From Gemmatimonadota bacterium (GTDB lineage Bacteria; Gemmatimonadota; Gemmatimonadetes; Longimicrobiales; Gaopeijiaceae): a DNA stretch of 7,723 nucleotides. A model generated the notes under the pieces. That model was not told where the DNA came from. It searched no databases and worked only from the letters and a program-made list of their open reading frames with translations. The position numbers and the translations under genes are program-made. Location of the stretch: contig WGEM01000171.1 in assembly GCA_015492755.1 (NCBI GenBank), forward strand, positions 1 through 7,723, in the 5' to 3' direction. Positions 1 to 7,111 of this stretch are shown here, piece after piece. Position 1 is the stretch's first letter; every line of letters begins with the position of its first letter.

Positions 1-845
1 ACGGCACCGTGGGTGGGGGCGGCCACGCGCGGCGCATCCTGGAGGCGTGTGCCACCTGCCGGCTGCTGGCGGTGGACCGCGACCCCGAAGCGCTGGACGC
101 GGCACGGCGCGCGCTGGCCCCCTTCGGCGACCGGGTGCGCTTCCTCCATGCGCGTTTCGACGAGGCGGCCGACGACATCGAGGTTCGTGCCGAAGGCCTC
201 GACGGAGCCCTCCTGGATCTGGGCGTGAGCTCGCACCACCTGGATGCGGACCACCGTGGCTTCGCGTTCCGCCGGGGTCTGGCACTGGATATGCGTATGA
301 ATCCGGACGAGGAGCGGGACGCCCGGCGGTTCCTCGCCGAGGCGGACGAGGCGGAGCTGGCTCGCGTGTTCCGGATCTACGGAGAGGAGCCTCGCGCCCG
401 GAGGCTCGCGCGCGAGATCGTCAAGCGGCGGCGGACCGCTCCCCTGGAGACCAGCGACGACCTGGTGGCGGCGATGCGCGTCGCGCTGGGTCGCGCGCCC
501 ACCGCACGGGACAAGGCGCGGATCTTTCAGGCGGTACGCATGGCGGTGAACGAGGAGCTGGAGGTGCTGGAGCGGGCGCTCCCGGCCATCCGGGACCGGT
601 TGAAGGCCGGCGGGGTGTTCGTGGTCATCAGCTACCACTCCCTGGAGGACCGTGTGGTGAAGCGCGCCTTCCGGGAGTGGAGCCGCGCGTGCGTCTGTCC
701 GCCCGACCTCCCGGTGTGCGCCTGTCGCGGAGCGCCGCTGGGCGAGACGCTCACCCGCAAACCGGTCCGGCCGGACGCCGACGAGGTGGCCGCCAACCCC
801 CGGTCGCGCAGCGCCCGGCTCCGGGCCTGGAGGAGGGCGGCCTGA
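1..845 (+). CDS. rsmH: 16S rRNA (cytosine-1402-N4)-methyltransferase RsmH (MraW), 5' end missing
   Basis: S-adenosylmethionine-dependent enzyme that methylates N4 of C1402 in 16S rRNA, acting on the small ribosomal subunit in the cytoplasm. The frame is open to the left edge: the first whole codons read GTVGGGGHA, the SAM-binding loop of the family, and the edge bases 'ac' would complete an Asp codon (DGT). The GTG at position 9 is therefore the Val of this motif and not a start. About 280 residues are visible; the family is usually near 310, so roughly 30 N-terminal residues lie outside the window. Further family blocks, in order: LAVDRDPEALDAAR (66-107), LLDLGVSSHHLD (210-245), RGFAFRRGLALDMRMN (258-305), RIFQAVRMAVNEELEVLE (519-572), VVISYHSLEDRVVKRAF (621-671), the four-Cys stretch CVCPPDLPVCAC (690-725) and the C-terminal NPRSRSARLRAWRR (795-836). 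The TGA stop overlaps the ftsL ATG by one base. Identification is secure. Confidence 0.97.
   Translation, partial: GTVGGGGHARRILEACATCRLLAVDRDPEALDAARRALAPFGDRVRFLHARFDEAADDIEVRAEGLDGALLDLGVSSHHLDADHRGFAFRRGLALDMRMNPDEERDARRFLAEADEAELARVFRIYGEEPRARRLAREIVKRRRTAPLETSDDLVAAMRVALGRAPTARDKARIFQAVRMAVNEELEVLERALPAIRDRLKAGGVFVVISYHSLEDRVVKRAFREWSRACVCPPDLPVCACRGAPLGETLTRKPVRPDADEVAANPRSRSARLRAWRRAA
829..837 (+). promoter_or_regulatory. Ribosome binding site of ftsL
   Basis: GGAGGAGGG lies inside the last codons of rsmH, 7 nt before the ATG at 845. It supports that ATG as the ftsL start and fits translational coupling through the TGATG stop-start overlap. Confidence 0.75.
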
Positions 846-1129
846 TGCGTGTGCGCACGGTGCTGGCCTTCATCCTCGTCTTCGTGGTCTTTCCCGCGGC
901 GCTGGGCCTCGTGACCTGGCGACAGAGCCGCACACGTGAGGCGCTGGCCGAGCTGGAGCGGATCCGGCGGGATATGTCCATCGCGTTGGCGGAGAAGGTG
1001 GAGTCGGAGCGCCGCATCCAGGTGCTGGCCAGTCGGCAGCGCGTGGTACCCCTGGCGCGGGAGCGCCTGGGGATGCACACGCCGGAGGGCTCCGAGCTGG
1101 TGCTCCTGCCGGTGGAGTGGGTGCCATGA
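845..1129 (+). CDS. ftsL: Cell division protein FtsL
   Basis: Small bitopic inner-membrane divisome protein of 94 residues. In known systems FtsL forms a coiled-coil complex with FtsB (DivIC) and FtsQ (DivIB) and activates the FtsWI septal synthase. Visible features: a short basic N-terminus (MRVR), one hydrophobic segment at about residues 5-24, then a charged helical stretch rich in Arg, Glu and Ala at about 26-62 that should form the coiled coil outside the membrane. The end, ARERLGMHTPEGSELVLL (71-88), matches the 'A-x-x-x-LGM-x-x-P' ending typical of FtsL-like proteins. The ATG at 845 has a strong ribosome binding site and places the membrane segment at the N-terminus; the same frame stays open far upstream but only as a shadow of rsmH. 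Sequence conservation in FtsL is low, so the call rests on position between rsmH and ftsI, size and topology as well as the C-terminal motif. Confidence 0.88.
   Translation: MRVRTVLAFILVFVVFPAALGLVTWRQSRTREALAELERIRRDMSIALAEKVESERRIQVLASRQRVVPLARERLGMHTPEGSELVLLPVEWVP
1111..1117 (+). promoter_or_regulatory. Ribosome binding site that decides the ftsI start
   Basis: GGTGGAG sits 8 nt before the ATG at 1126. A GTG in the same frame at 1117 overlaps this element and would leave no binding site at proper spacing, so the ATG at 1126, in an ATGA overlap with the ftsL stop, is the better start. Confidence 0.7.
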
Positions 1130-3099
1130 CCCGGCGTCGTGACCCCGCGCGGCCGTCGCCCTGGCGGCGGCGAATCCTCCTGGGCACGCTGCTGGCGGCC
1201 GGGGTGGTGGTCTGCGGGCGCGCGGTGCAGGTGCAGGCGGTGCAGGGCCGCACCTGGCGGGCGCTGGCCGAGGCGCAGCACCGCAGCGACCAGGAGATCG
1301 TGGCCCCCCGCGGCCGGGTTCTGGACCGCGACGGGACGCCGCTGGCGGTGTCCAGGGAACGCTACCGGGTGAACGTGGCCCCGGGGGAGCTGTCGGATCG
1401 CGATCAGGTGGTCCGTCTGCTGGAGGACGTCCTGGGACTCTCGCGCGCGCAGGCCCGGCGCGCCACGGACCCGGGTCGGCGCTGGGTGGTGGTGCCCGGT
1501 CTCTATCCGCCCGCGGTGCGCGAAGCGCTGGCGGGTGTGCGCGGCGTCCACCTGGAGCGGGAGCTGCAGCGCTACCACCCCCACGGCGACCTGGCGCGCG
1601 GCGTGCTGGGTGTGGTCATCGACGACGAGGGCCGGGGCGGGATCGAGCAGGCCTTCGACGACGTGCTGCGGGGCGTCCCCGGCCGGGAGATCTTCGCCCG
1701 CGACCACACCGGCCGCGAGATCCCCGGCGAGCGGGTGGTGGTGGCTCGCCCGCAGCCGGGGGGCGACGTGGTCCTGACGCTGGACATGGACCTCCAGGAG
1801 ATCGCGCGTCAGGCGCTGGAGGAGGCCATCGCCGCATCCGAGGCGCGGGGCGGCGACGTGGTCATCAGCGATCCGAGCACGGGGGAGATCCTGGCGCTGG
1901 TCTCCATCCGCGAGGGTCGAACGGCGGCGCTCTCCGCCATCAACACGCCCTACGAGCCGGGCTCCACCCTGAAGCCCTTCACGGTGGCGGGGCTCATGAA
2001 GCACGGGCTGATCTCCCTCCACGACACGGTGGACGTGGGGGACGGGACCTGGCGGGTGGCCGGCCGCACGCTGCACGACGTGCATGCCGAGGGCCGCATG
2101 AGTGTGGCCGATGCGCTCCGGGTCTCGTCCAACGTGGGGATCGCGAAGGCCGCGGCGCGCATGCCTCCCGGCTGGCAATACGAGAACCTGCGCGACTTCG
2201 GGTTCGGCGTGCCCACCGGGATCGAGATTCCGGGAGAGGTGCCCGGCACGCTGCGTCGGCCCAGGGACTGGTCCGCCCAGTCGCCGGCGTCGCTGGCCAT
2301 CGGCTACGAGGTGGCGGTGACGCCGCTCCAGATGGTGATGGCCTATGGAGCGCTGGCCAACGGGGGACTCCTCATGAAGCCCCGTCTGGTGCGGGAGGTG
2401 CACCGGCCGGACGGACGCGTCGAGCGGTACGGCGAGGAGGTGGTACGGCGGGTGATCTCGCCCCGCATCGCCCGTCAGATCGCGCGCGTGCTGGTGGACG
2501 TGGTGGAGGACGGCACCGGGACGTCGGCGCGGCTGGGCTCCTTCCGTGTGGCGGGCAAGAGCGGCACCACCCGGATGTACACGCCGGGCGGAGGCTACGA
2601 GCGGGGCGCGTACTGGTCGTCGTTCGCGGGCTTCTTCCCGGCGGAGGACCCGCAGCTCGTGGTGTTCGTGAAGCTGGAGCGGCCCAAGGGCGCGTACTAC
2701 GGCGGTGCGGTGGCCGCGCCCGTCACCCGCGCCACCATGGAGGCGGCGCTCGCCGCCCGTTCGGTTCCGCTGAACCGTCGCGCCCTGGTGCGCACCGTCC
2801 AGGCCCCGCCGGCGGTGTCGCCCCGGGCGGTGGCGCGCTTCGCCTCCCAGCCGGTGGATCCGCCCCCGCCGCCGCTGGAGGCGGCAGGCTACGGCTCCGG
2901 CGCGGAGGCCACCTGGGTGCCGCTCCCCGATGTGGCGGGACTGGCGCCCCGCATCGCCGTCCGCCAGCTCCACGCCCGCGGACTGCGTGTGGAATGGACG
3001 GGGGACGGTGAGGTGGTGGGCACCGAGCCGCCCGCCGGTGAGCGCGTCAGCGCCGGCGATACGGTCCGGCTCATCCTGAGGAGGGCGGGCGATGGCTGA
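1126..3099 (+). CDS. ftsI: Septal peptidoglycan transpeptidase FtsI (PBP3, class B PBP) with one C-terminal PASTA domain
   Basis: Penicillin-binding D,D-transpeptidase of 657 residues that cross-links stem peptides during septum formation, working with FtsW. Order of parts: a basic cytoplasmic tail (1-16); one membrane anchor (about 17-36); the PBP dimerisation region (about 55-205) beginning with the class B signature APRGRVLDRDGTPLA (60-74); the transpeptidase domain (about 242-540); a proline-rich linker (about 577-584); and a PASTA domain (about 597-653, LPDVAGLAPRIAVRQLHARG then TEPPAGERVSAGDTVRLIL). The active-site motifs are all intact: SxxK as STLK with catalytic Ser280, codon at 1963; SxN as SSN at 334-336; and KSGT at 478-481. 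At 657 residues it is longer than E. coli FtsI (588), largely through the linker and PASTA tail. The stop overlaps the murE start by 8 nt. A SpoVD-like sporulation role is possible for PASTA-bearing PBPs, but the position next to ftsL favours the division enzyme. Confidence 0.95.
   Translation: MTRRRDPARPSPWRRRILLGTLLAAGVVVCGRAVQVQAVQGRTWRALAEAQHRSDQEIVAPRGRVLDRDGTPLAVSRERYRVNVAPGELSDRDQVVRLLEDVLGLSRAQARRATDPGRRWVVVPGLYPPAVREALAGVRGVHLERELQRYHPHGDLARGVLGVVIDDEGRGGIEQAFDDVLRGVPGREIFARDHTGREIPGERVVVARPQPGGDVVLTLDMDLQEIARQALEEAIAASEARGGDVVISDPSTGEILALVSIREGRTAALSAINTPYEPGSTLKPFTVAGLMKHGLISLHDTVDVGDGTWRVAGRTLHDVHAEGRMSVADALRVSSNVGIAKAAARMPPGWQYENLRDFGFGVPTGIEIPGEVPGTLRRPRDWSAQSPASLAIGYEVAVTPLQMVMAYGALANGGLLMKPRLVREVHRPDGRVERYGEEVVRRVISPRIARQIARVLVDVVEDGTGTSARLGSFRVAGKSGTTRMYTPGGGYERGAYWSSFAGFFPAEDPQLVVFVKLERPKGAYYGGAVAAPVTRATMEAALAARSVPLNRRALVRTVQAPPAVSPRAVARFASQPVDPPPPPLEAAGYGSGAEATWVPLPDVAGLAPRIAVRQLHARGLRVEWTGDGEVVGTEPPAGERVSAGDTVRLILRRAGDG
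2914..3087 (+). other. PASTA domain coding segment of ftsI
   Basis: Residues about 597-653 show the PASTA pattern: a start of the type 'VPLPDVAGLAPRIAVRQL', a middle 'G-L-R-V', then 'G-T-E-P-P-A-G-E-R-V' and a terminal beta strand 'DTVRLIL'. PASTA domains in other proteins bind muropeptides or act as structural modules in PBPs and Ser/Thr kinases; whether this one binds peptidoglycan cannot be read from sequence. Only one copy is present and it is separated from the catalytic domain by a Pro-rich linker. Confidence 0.85.
3077..3085 (+). promoter_or_regulatory. Ribosome binding site of murE
   Basis: TGAGGAGGG inside the end of ftsI lies 6 nt before the murE ATG at 3092. It fixes that start although it makes an 8-nt overlap with ftsI. 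Confidence 0.75.
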
Positions 3100-4570
3100 G
3101 CGCGCCACTTCTCTGCGCGACGTGGCCGCCGTCCTCCGGGCCCACGAGCTCCTGCTGGAGCACCGCGGGACGGAGGACGTGGCGGTGAAGGGGGTGAGCC
3201 AGGACTCCCGCACGGTGCGCCCCGGAGACGTGTTCCTCGCATGGGAGGGAAGCACCCACGACGCGCACGACTTCGTGGCGGAGGCCGCGCGCCGCGGGGC
3301 GGTGGCGGCGGTGGTGGAGCGCTTCGTGGACGCGGCGGAGATTCCGCAGCTCCGCGTGCGCGACGGACGGCTCGCCGCGGCGCTGGCGGCGCGGGCGGTG
3401 ATGGGCGCGCCCGACACCCGCCTCTTCACTGTGGGTGTGACGGGGACGAACGGGAAGACCACCACCACGCTTCTGGCCCGGCATCTCCTGGCGCGGCGGG
3501 GGCCCGCGGCGGCCATCGGGACGCTGGGCGTCGTGGACGACGAAGGCGTGCGGCCCGGCACCGAGGCGCTCACCACGCCGGGGCCGGTGCAGGTGGCGGT
3601 GTGGCTCTGGGAGCTGGCCGACGGCGGCGTGGAGGCGGTGGTGATGGAGGCCTCGTCGCACGCGCTGGAGCAGCGCCGCCTGGACGGCGTGACCTTCGAC
3701 GTGGGCGTCTTCACCAACCTGACGCAGGACCACCTGGACTATCACCGCGATATGGCGGCGTACTTCGGCGCCAAGGCGCGACTGGTGGAGCTGGTGGCCC
3801 CCGGCGGCACGCTGGTGGTGAACCGGGAGGAGCGGGTGTGGGACGAGCTCGAGCCCGGCGGGCGTACGGTGCGCACCTTCGCCGTGGACGGGGACGCCGA
3901 CGTGCGCGCCCTGGACGTGGAGAGCGGCCCCTTCGGCTCCACCTTCACGCTCCGGATCGACCTGGAGGAGCGGAGGGTCCGCCTGCCGCTCCTGGGCGGC
4001 TACAACGTCCAGAACGCGCTGGCGGCCGCCGCGGTGGCCGCCGCCGCCGGCCTGGGCATCGATGAGATCGCGGCGGGCCTGGAGTCGGTCCCCCAGATCC
4101 CCGGTCGACTGGAGGCGGTGCTCACCGAGCCCTTCACCGTGCTCATCGACTTCGCCCACACGCCCGACGCGCTGGACCGGGCTCTGGCGGCGGTGCGCCC
4201 CCTCACCGAAGGCCGTCTCATCGCGGTGTTCGGGGCGGGCGGAGACCGGGACCGGGCCAAGCGGCCGCTCATGGCCCGGGCGGCGGCGCGCCACGCCGAC
4301 GTGGTGGTCCTCACGTCCGACAACCCTCGCACGGAGGATCCGGAGCGGATCCTGGACGACGTGGAGGCCGGCCTGGAAGGGGTGCCGCACGAGCGCTACG
4401 CCGACCGGCGCCAGGCCATCGGGCGGGCGCTGGAGATGGCGCGGCCGGGTGACACCATCGTCCTGGCGGGGAAGGGGCACGAGACGTATCAGGTGGTGGG
4501 TACCGAGAAGGTCCCCTTCGACGAGCGCGAGATCGTGCGCGCCTTCCTCGGACGGGAGGGCGCGGCATGA
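3092..4570 (+). CDS. murE: UDP-MurNAc-L-Ala-D-Glu--meso-2,6-diaminopimelate ligase MurE
   Basis: Cytoplasmic ATP-dependent Mur ligase of 492 residues that adds the third amino acid of the stem peptide. The N-terminal UDP-binding domain (about 1-105) contains GVSQDSRTVRPGDVFLA (34-50). The central domain has the P-loop VTGTNGKTTTT (116-126), EASSHAL (186-192), FTNLTQDHLDYH (207-218) and Lys228 in YFGAKARL, at the position of the carbamylated lysine of the family. The C-terminal domain carries DNPRTEDP (410-417) and GKGHE (460-464). The DNPR motif, plus Gly460 and Glu464 at the spacing of the E. coli residues that contact diaminopimelate, indicates meso-diaminopimelate as substrate; lysine-adding MurE enzymes have a different motif at that place. 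Length is normal for MurE. The ATG follows a strong ribosome binding site, and the stop overlaps murF in ATGA. Confidence 0.97.
   Translation: MAERATSLRDVAAVLRAHELLLEHRGTEDVAVKGVSQDSRTVRPGDVFLAWEGSTHDAHDFVAEAARRGAVAAVVERFVDAAEIPQLRVRDGRLAAALAARAVMGAPDTRLFTVGVTGTNGKTTTTLLARHLLARRGPAAAIGTLGVVDDEGVRPGTEALTTPGPVQVAVWLWELADGGVEAVVMEASSHALEQRRLDGVTFDVGVFTNLTQDHLDYHRDMAAYFGAKARLVELVAPGGTLVVNREERVWDELEPGGRTVRTFAVDGDADVRALDVESGPFGSTFTLRIDLEERRVRLPLLGGYNVQNALAAAAVAAAAGLGIDEIAAGLESVPQIPGRLEAVLTEPFTVLIDFAHTPDALDRALAAVRPLTEGRLIAVFGAGGDRDRAKRPLMARAAARHADVVVLTSDNPRTEDPERILDDVEAGLEGVPHERYADRRQAIGRALEMARPGDTIVLAGKGHETYQVVGTEKVPFDEREIVRAFLGREGAA
4554..4560 (+). promoter_or_regulatory. Ribosome binding site of murF
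   Basis: GGGAGGG within the last codons of murE is 6 nt before the ATG at 4567. It supports that start and the 4-nt ATGA overlap. Confidence 0.7.
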
Positions 4571-5970
4571 GTGCGCTCGTCTGGGACGACCTCGCGGTGC
4601 GGCGGGCGCTGGGGCTGCGCACCGACCTGGCGGAGGAAGGGCGCACCTACACCGGTGTGTCCACCGACTCGCGCACCGTGGAGCCCGGCGCGCTCTACGT
4701 GGCGCTGGTGGGGGAGCGCTTCGACGGGCATGACTTCGTGGCCGACGCGCTGGCGCGCGGGGCGGCGGGCGCCGTGGTGTCACGCCCCGTCCCGGCGGAG
4801 CCCGGTGTCAAGCTCTACCCGGTGGACGACACGCTGGCGGCGCTAGGACGCCTGGCGGCGTATCGCCGCCGGGCGCTCACGGCTCCGGTGGTGGCCATCA
4901 CCGGCTCCTCGGGCAAGACCACCACCAAGGACCTCACCCGCGGCGCGTTGGAGGGAGCTCTGAGGGTGCACGCCACCCGCGGCAACCTCAACAACCGGAT
5001 CGGGATGCCGTTGACGCTCCTGGAGACCCCGGCCGATGCCCAGGTGGTGGTGCTGGAGCTGGGGACCAACGAGCCCGGCGAGATCCGCACGCTCACCGAG
5101 ATCGCCCGTCCGGACGTGGGCGTGATCACGACGGTGGGCGAGAGCCACCTGGAGAAGCTGGGCTCGCTGGAGGGCGTGATGGAGGAGAAGCTCGACCTCC
5201 TGCGCGGCCTCGCCGGCGAGCGTCGGGCGGTGGTGGGCGACGAGCCGGCGGAACTCCCGCGCAGGGCCCGGGAGATCGTGCCCGACGTTCGTGTGGCGGG
5301 ATGGACGGAGGCGGCCGACGCGGATCTGCGACCCGCGGAGGTGGAGGCCGACGTCTTCGGCGGAACCCGGTTCCGCTGGCGGGGCCAGACCGTGCACCTG
5401 CAGATCCCGGGACGCCACGCCGTCGCCGACGCGCTGCTGGCACTGGCGGTGAGCGAGTTCCTGGGTGTGGATGCGCGGAGCGCCGCGCGGGGCGTGAGTG
5501 CCGTACCGGCGGCCGGGATGCGGAGCGAAATCCGGCGGCTGGGAGACCTCACCCTCATCGTGGACTGCTACAATGCCAACCCGCAGAGCGTCCGTGCCGC
5601 GCTGGACGTGCTGGAGGCGCACGGAGCCGCCTCGCGCACCGTGGCGGTGCTGGGCACCATGCTGGAGCTGGGCACCGGCGCCCCAGCACTCCACCGTGAG
5701 GTGCTGGCCGACGCGCTCCGCCGCGAGATCGACGTGGTGGTGGCGACGGGGGCCTTCGCGGAGGCCGCCGGTGAGCTCGGCGCCGCCGGCGAAAGACTTC
5801 TCGTGGCGCCCGACTGGGCGGCGGCTTACCCCGAGCTGCGCAGCCGTCTCCGGGGGGACGAGGTGGTGCTCCTGAAGGCTTCGCGCGGCGTGCGCATGGA
5901 AGAACTCGTGGAGCGCCTCGAGGCCGACCTGGCAGTGGCCAACGGCGCCGCCGGAGAGGGGGAGGGCTGA
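4567..5970 (+). CDS. murF: UDP-MurNAc-tripeptide--D-alanyl-D-alanine ligase MurF
   Basis: Last cytoplasmic Mur ligase, 467 residues, which attaches D-Ala-D-Ala to UDP-MurNAc-tripeptide and so produces the substrate of MraY. N-terminal domain: TGVSTDSRTVEPGALYVAL (29-47) and GHDFVADALARGA (54-66), a block shared with the MurE N-terminus. Central ATPase domain: P-loop ITGSSGKTTTKD (111-122), then the MurF-specific HATRGNLNNRIGMPLTLL (135-152) and ELGTNEPGEI (164-173), and GESHLEKLGS (191-200). C-terminal domain: DCYNANPQS (333-341), AVLGTMLELG (360-369) and LLKASRGVRMEELV (435-448), all typical of MurF and not of MurE or MurD. Length is normal for the family, and no lesion is visible. It ends in a Gly/Glu-rich tail whose codons supply the mraY ribosome binding site. 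The stop is 1 nt from the mraY ATG. Confidence 0.97.
   Translation: MSALVWDDLAVRRALGLRTDLAEEGRTYTGVSTDSRTVEPGALYVALVGERFDGHDFVADALARGAAGAVVSRPVPAEPGVKLYPVDDTLAALGRLAAYRRRALTAPVVAITGSSGKTTTKDLTRGALEGALRVHATRGNLNNRIGMPLTLLETPADAQVVVLELGTNEPGEIRTLTEIARPDVGVITTVGESHLEKLGSLEGVMEEKLDLLRGLAGERRAVVGDEPAELPRRAREIVPDVRVAGWTEAADADLRPAEVEADVFGGTRFRWRGQTVHLQIPGRHAVADALLALAVSEFLGVDARSAARGVSAVPAAGMRSEIRRLGDLTLIVDCYNANPQSVRAALDVLEAHGAASRTVAVLGTMLELGTGAPALHREVLADALRREIDVVVATGAFAEAAGELGAAGERLLVAPDWAAAYPELRSRLRGDEVVLLKASRGVRMEELVERLEADLAVANGAAGEGEG
5958..5966 (+). promoter_or_regulatory. Ribosome binding site of mraY
   Basis: GGGGGAGGG at the very end of murF lies 5 nt before the ATG at 5972. It supports that start and coupling to murF translation. 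Confidence 0.7.
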
Positions 5971-5971
5971 G

Positions 5972-7078
5972 ATGCTCTATCACCTCCTTCCCGGGCTCAG
6001 CGATGTCCACATCGTCTTCAACGTCTTCCGGTACATCACCTTCCGGGCGGCGGGGGCGGTGGTGACTTCGCTGCTCATCGCCTTCGTGCTGGGACCGGTG
6101 ATCATCCGTCGCCTCCGGCGCGCGCGTGTGGGACAGGTGGTTCGTGACACCGGTCCCCTCACCCATCTGGAGAAGGCGGGTACGCCCACCATGGGCGGCG
6201 TCATCATCATCGGCGCCACGGTGTGTTCCACCCTCCTCTGGGCCGAACTCACCAACTGGTACACCGTCATCGCCCTCATCTCGCTGGTGTGGATGGGTGC
6301 CATCGGCTTCCTGGACGACTACCTCAAGGTGGTGCGCGGCAAGCCCAGGGGGCTGGTGGCGCGCTACAAGATGGTGGGGCAGTGGACCTTCGGTCTGGCG
6401 CTGGGGGCGTTTCTCATCCTGCGCCCGCTCTCCCCCCATGGGGCCACCGCCACCAGCGTGCCCTTCTTTTCGGATCTGCAGGCCACCTTCCTGCCGGCGG
6501 TCTTCGTGGCCTTCACCGGCGCGGTGGTCTCCGGGTCGTCCAACGCGGTGAATCTCACCGACGGGTTGGACGGGCTCGCCGCCGGGCTGACGGCCATCGC
6601 GGCGGCGACGCTGGGCGTCTTCGCCTACATCGCCGGTCGCGTGGACATGTCCAACTACCTGGGATTCTTCCATCTCCCGGGCGCGGGCGAGCTCTCCATC
6701 TTCGCGGTGGCCATGGCCGGCGGCGCCATCGGATTCCTCTGGTTCAACGCCCACCCCGCCGAAGTCTTCATGGGCGACACCGGGTCCCTGGCCCTGGGTG
6801 GCGCGCTGGGCGTGATGGCCATCCTGCTCAAGGCGGAGTTCCTGCTGGTGATCGTGGGCGGCGTCTTCGTGATGGAGACGCTCTCGGTGATCGTCCAGAC
6901 ATCATGGTTCAAGTACACGCGCGTACGCTACGGCGAGGGGCGCCGCGTGTTCCTGATGGCTCCCATCCATCATCACTTCGAGAAGCTCGGATGGCCCGAA
7001 CCCAAGGTAGTCGTCCGTTTCTGGATCCTCGGGATCCTCTTCGCGATGCTCGCCTTCAGCACACTCAAGATCAGGTAG
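5972..7078 (+). CDS. mraY: Phospho-N-acetylmuramoyl-pentapeptide transferase MraY
   Basis: Polytopic inner-membrane enzyme of 368 residues, close to the roughly 360 usual for the family. It transfers phospho-MurNAc-pentapeptide from UDP to undecaprenyl phosphate on the cytoplasmic face, forming lipid I. Many hydrophobic segments are visible, for example about 26-46, 76-91, 98-114, 138-151, 172-188, 203-221, 241-258, 272-286, 290-309 and 348-363, in line with the family's ten helices. Family motifs are intact: HLEKAGTPTMGG (65-76), the paired aspartates of GFLDDYLKV (112-120), NLTDGLDGLA (194-203), NAHPAEVFMGDTGSLALGG (259-277), whose Asp269 corresponds to the catalytic Asp of the E. coli enzyme (D267), and the PIHHHFE loop (331-337). 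The start is supported by a strong ribosome binding site. It is followed by a 33-nt spacer before murD, the only real gap in the operon. The last 40 codons have somewhat more A/T-ending codons (8 of 40 by hand count) than the first 30 (3 of 30). Confidence 0.98.
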   Translation: MLYHLLPGLSDVHIVFNVFRYITFRAAGAVVTSLLIAFVLGPVIIRRLRRARVGQVVRDTGPLTHLEKAGTPTMGGVIIIGATVCSTLLWAELTNWYTVIALISLVWMGAIGFLDDYLKVVRGKPRGLVARYKMVGQWTFGLALGAFLILRPLSPHGATATSVPFFSDLQATFLPAVFVAFTGAVVSGSSNAVNLTDGLDGLAAGLTAIAAATLGVFAYIAGRVDMSNYLGFFHLPGAGELSIFAVAMAGGAIGFLWFNAHPAEVFMGDTGSLALGGALGVMAILLKAEFLLVIVGGVFVMETLSVIVQTSWFKYTRVRYGEGRRVFLMAPIHHHFEKLGWPEPKVVVRFWILGILFAMLAFSTLKIR

Positions 7079-7095
7079 CGAATATGATGCTGATC

Positions 7096-7104
7096 GAGGA
7101 AGAA
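7096..7104 (+). promoter_or_regulatory. Probable ribosome binding site of murD
   Basis: GAGGAAGAA lies in the mraY-murD spacer. The best core, GAGGA at 7096-7100, is 11 nt before the ATG at 7112, longer and weaker than at the other starts in the window; a shifted pairing with GAAG nearer the start is possible. An ATGATG at 7084-7089 in this spacer is out of frame with murD. Confidence 0.5.
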
Positions 7105-7111
7105 GTCTGCG

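Noticed and set aside
9..11. GTG as the start of rsmH
   Set aside because: The codons before it read Gly-Thr, and a preceding Asp is likely, completing the SAM-binding motif DGTVGGGGH. The true start is upstream of the window.
1117..1119. GTG as an earlier ftsI start
   Set aside because: It overlaps the ribosome binding site of the ATG at 1126, adds only three residues and has no well-placed site of its own.
1186..1215. Possible lipobox around Cys30 of FtsI (AAGVVVC)
   Set aside because: The residue before Cys is Val, not Gly, Ala or Ser, and a class B PBP is expected to keep its uncleaved membrane anchor.
751..3717. Antisense open frame of 988 codons on the - strand across ftsL, ftsI and murE
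   Set aside because: It lies opposite three secure genes. Its product is an Arg/Pro/His/Ala-rich shadow with no recognisable domain, as expected where stop codons are rare in GC-rich DNA.
3071..4783. Antisense open frame of 570 codons opposite murE and the murF start
   Set aside because: Same pattern: low-complexity Arg/His/Pro-rich translation opposite motif-complete genes, with no start context or family motif.
5972..6754. Antisense open frames opposite mraY
   Set aside because: mraY is complete with all catalytic motifs, and the antisense products show no family features.
7079..7111. Terminator or promoter in the mraY-murD spacer
   Set aside because: No hairpin with a T-run and no convincing -35/-10 pair is visible in the 33 nt, so read-through transcription is the simpler view.
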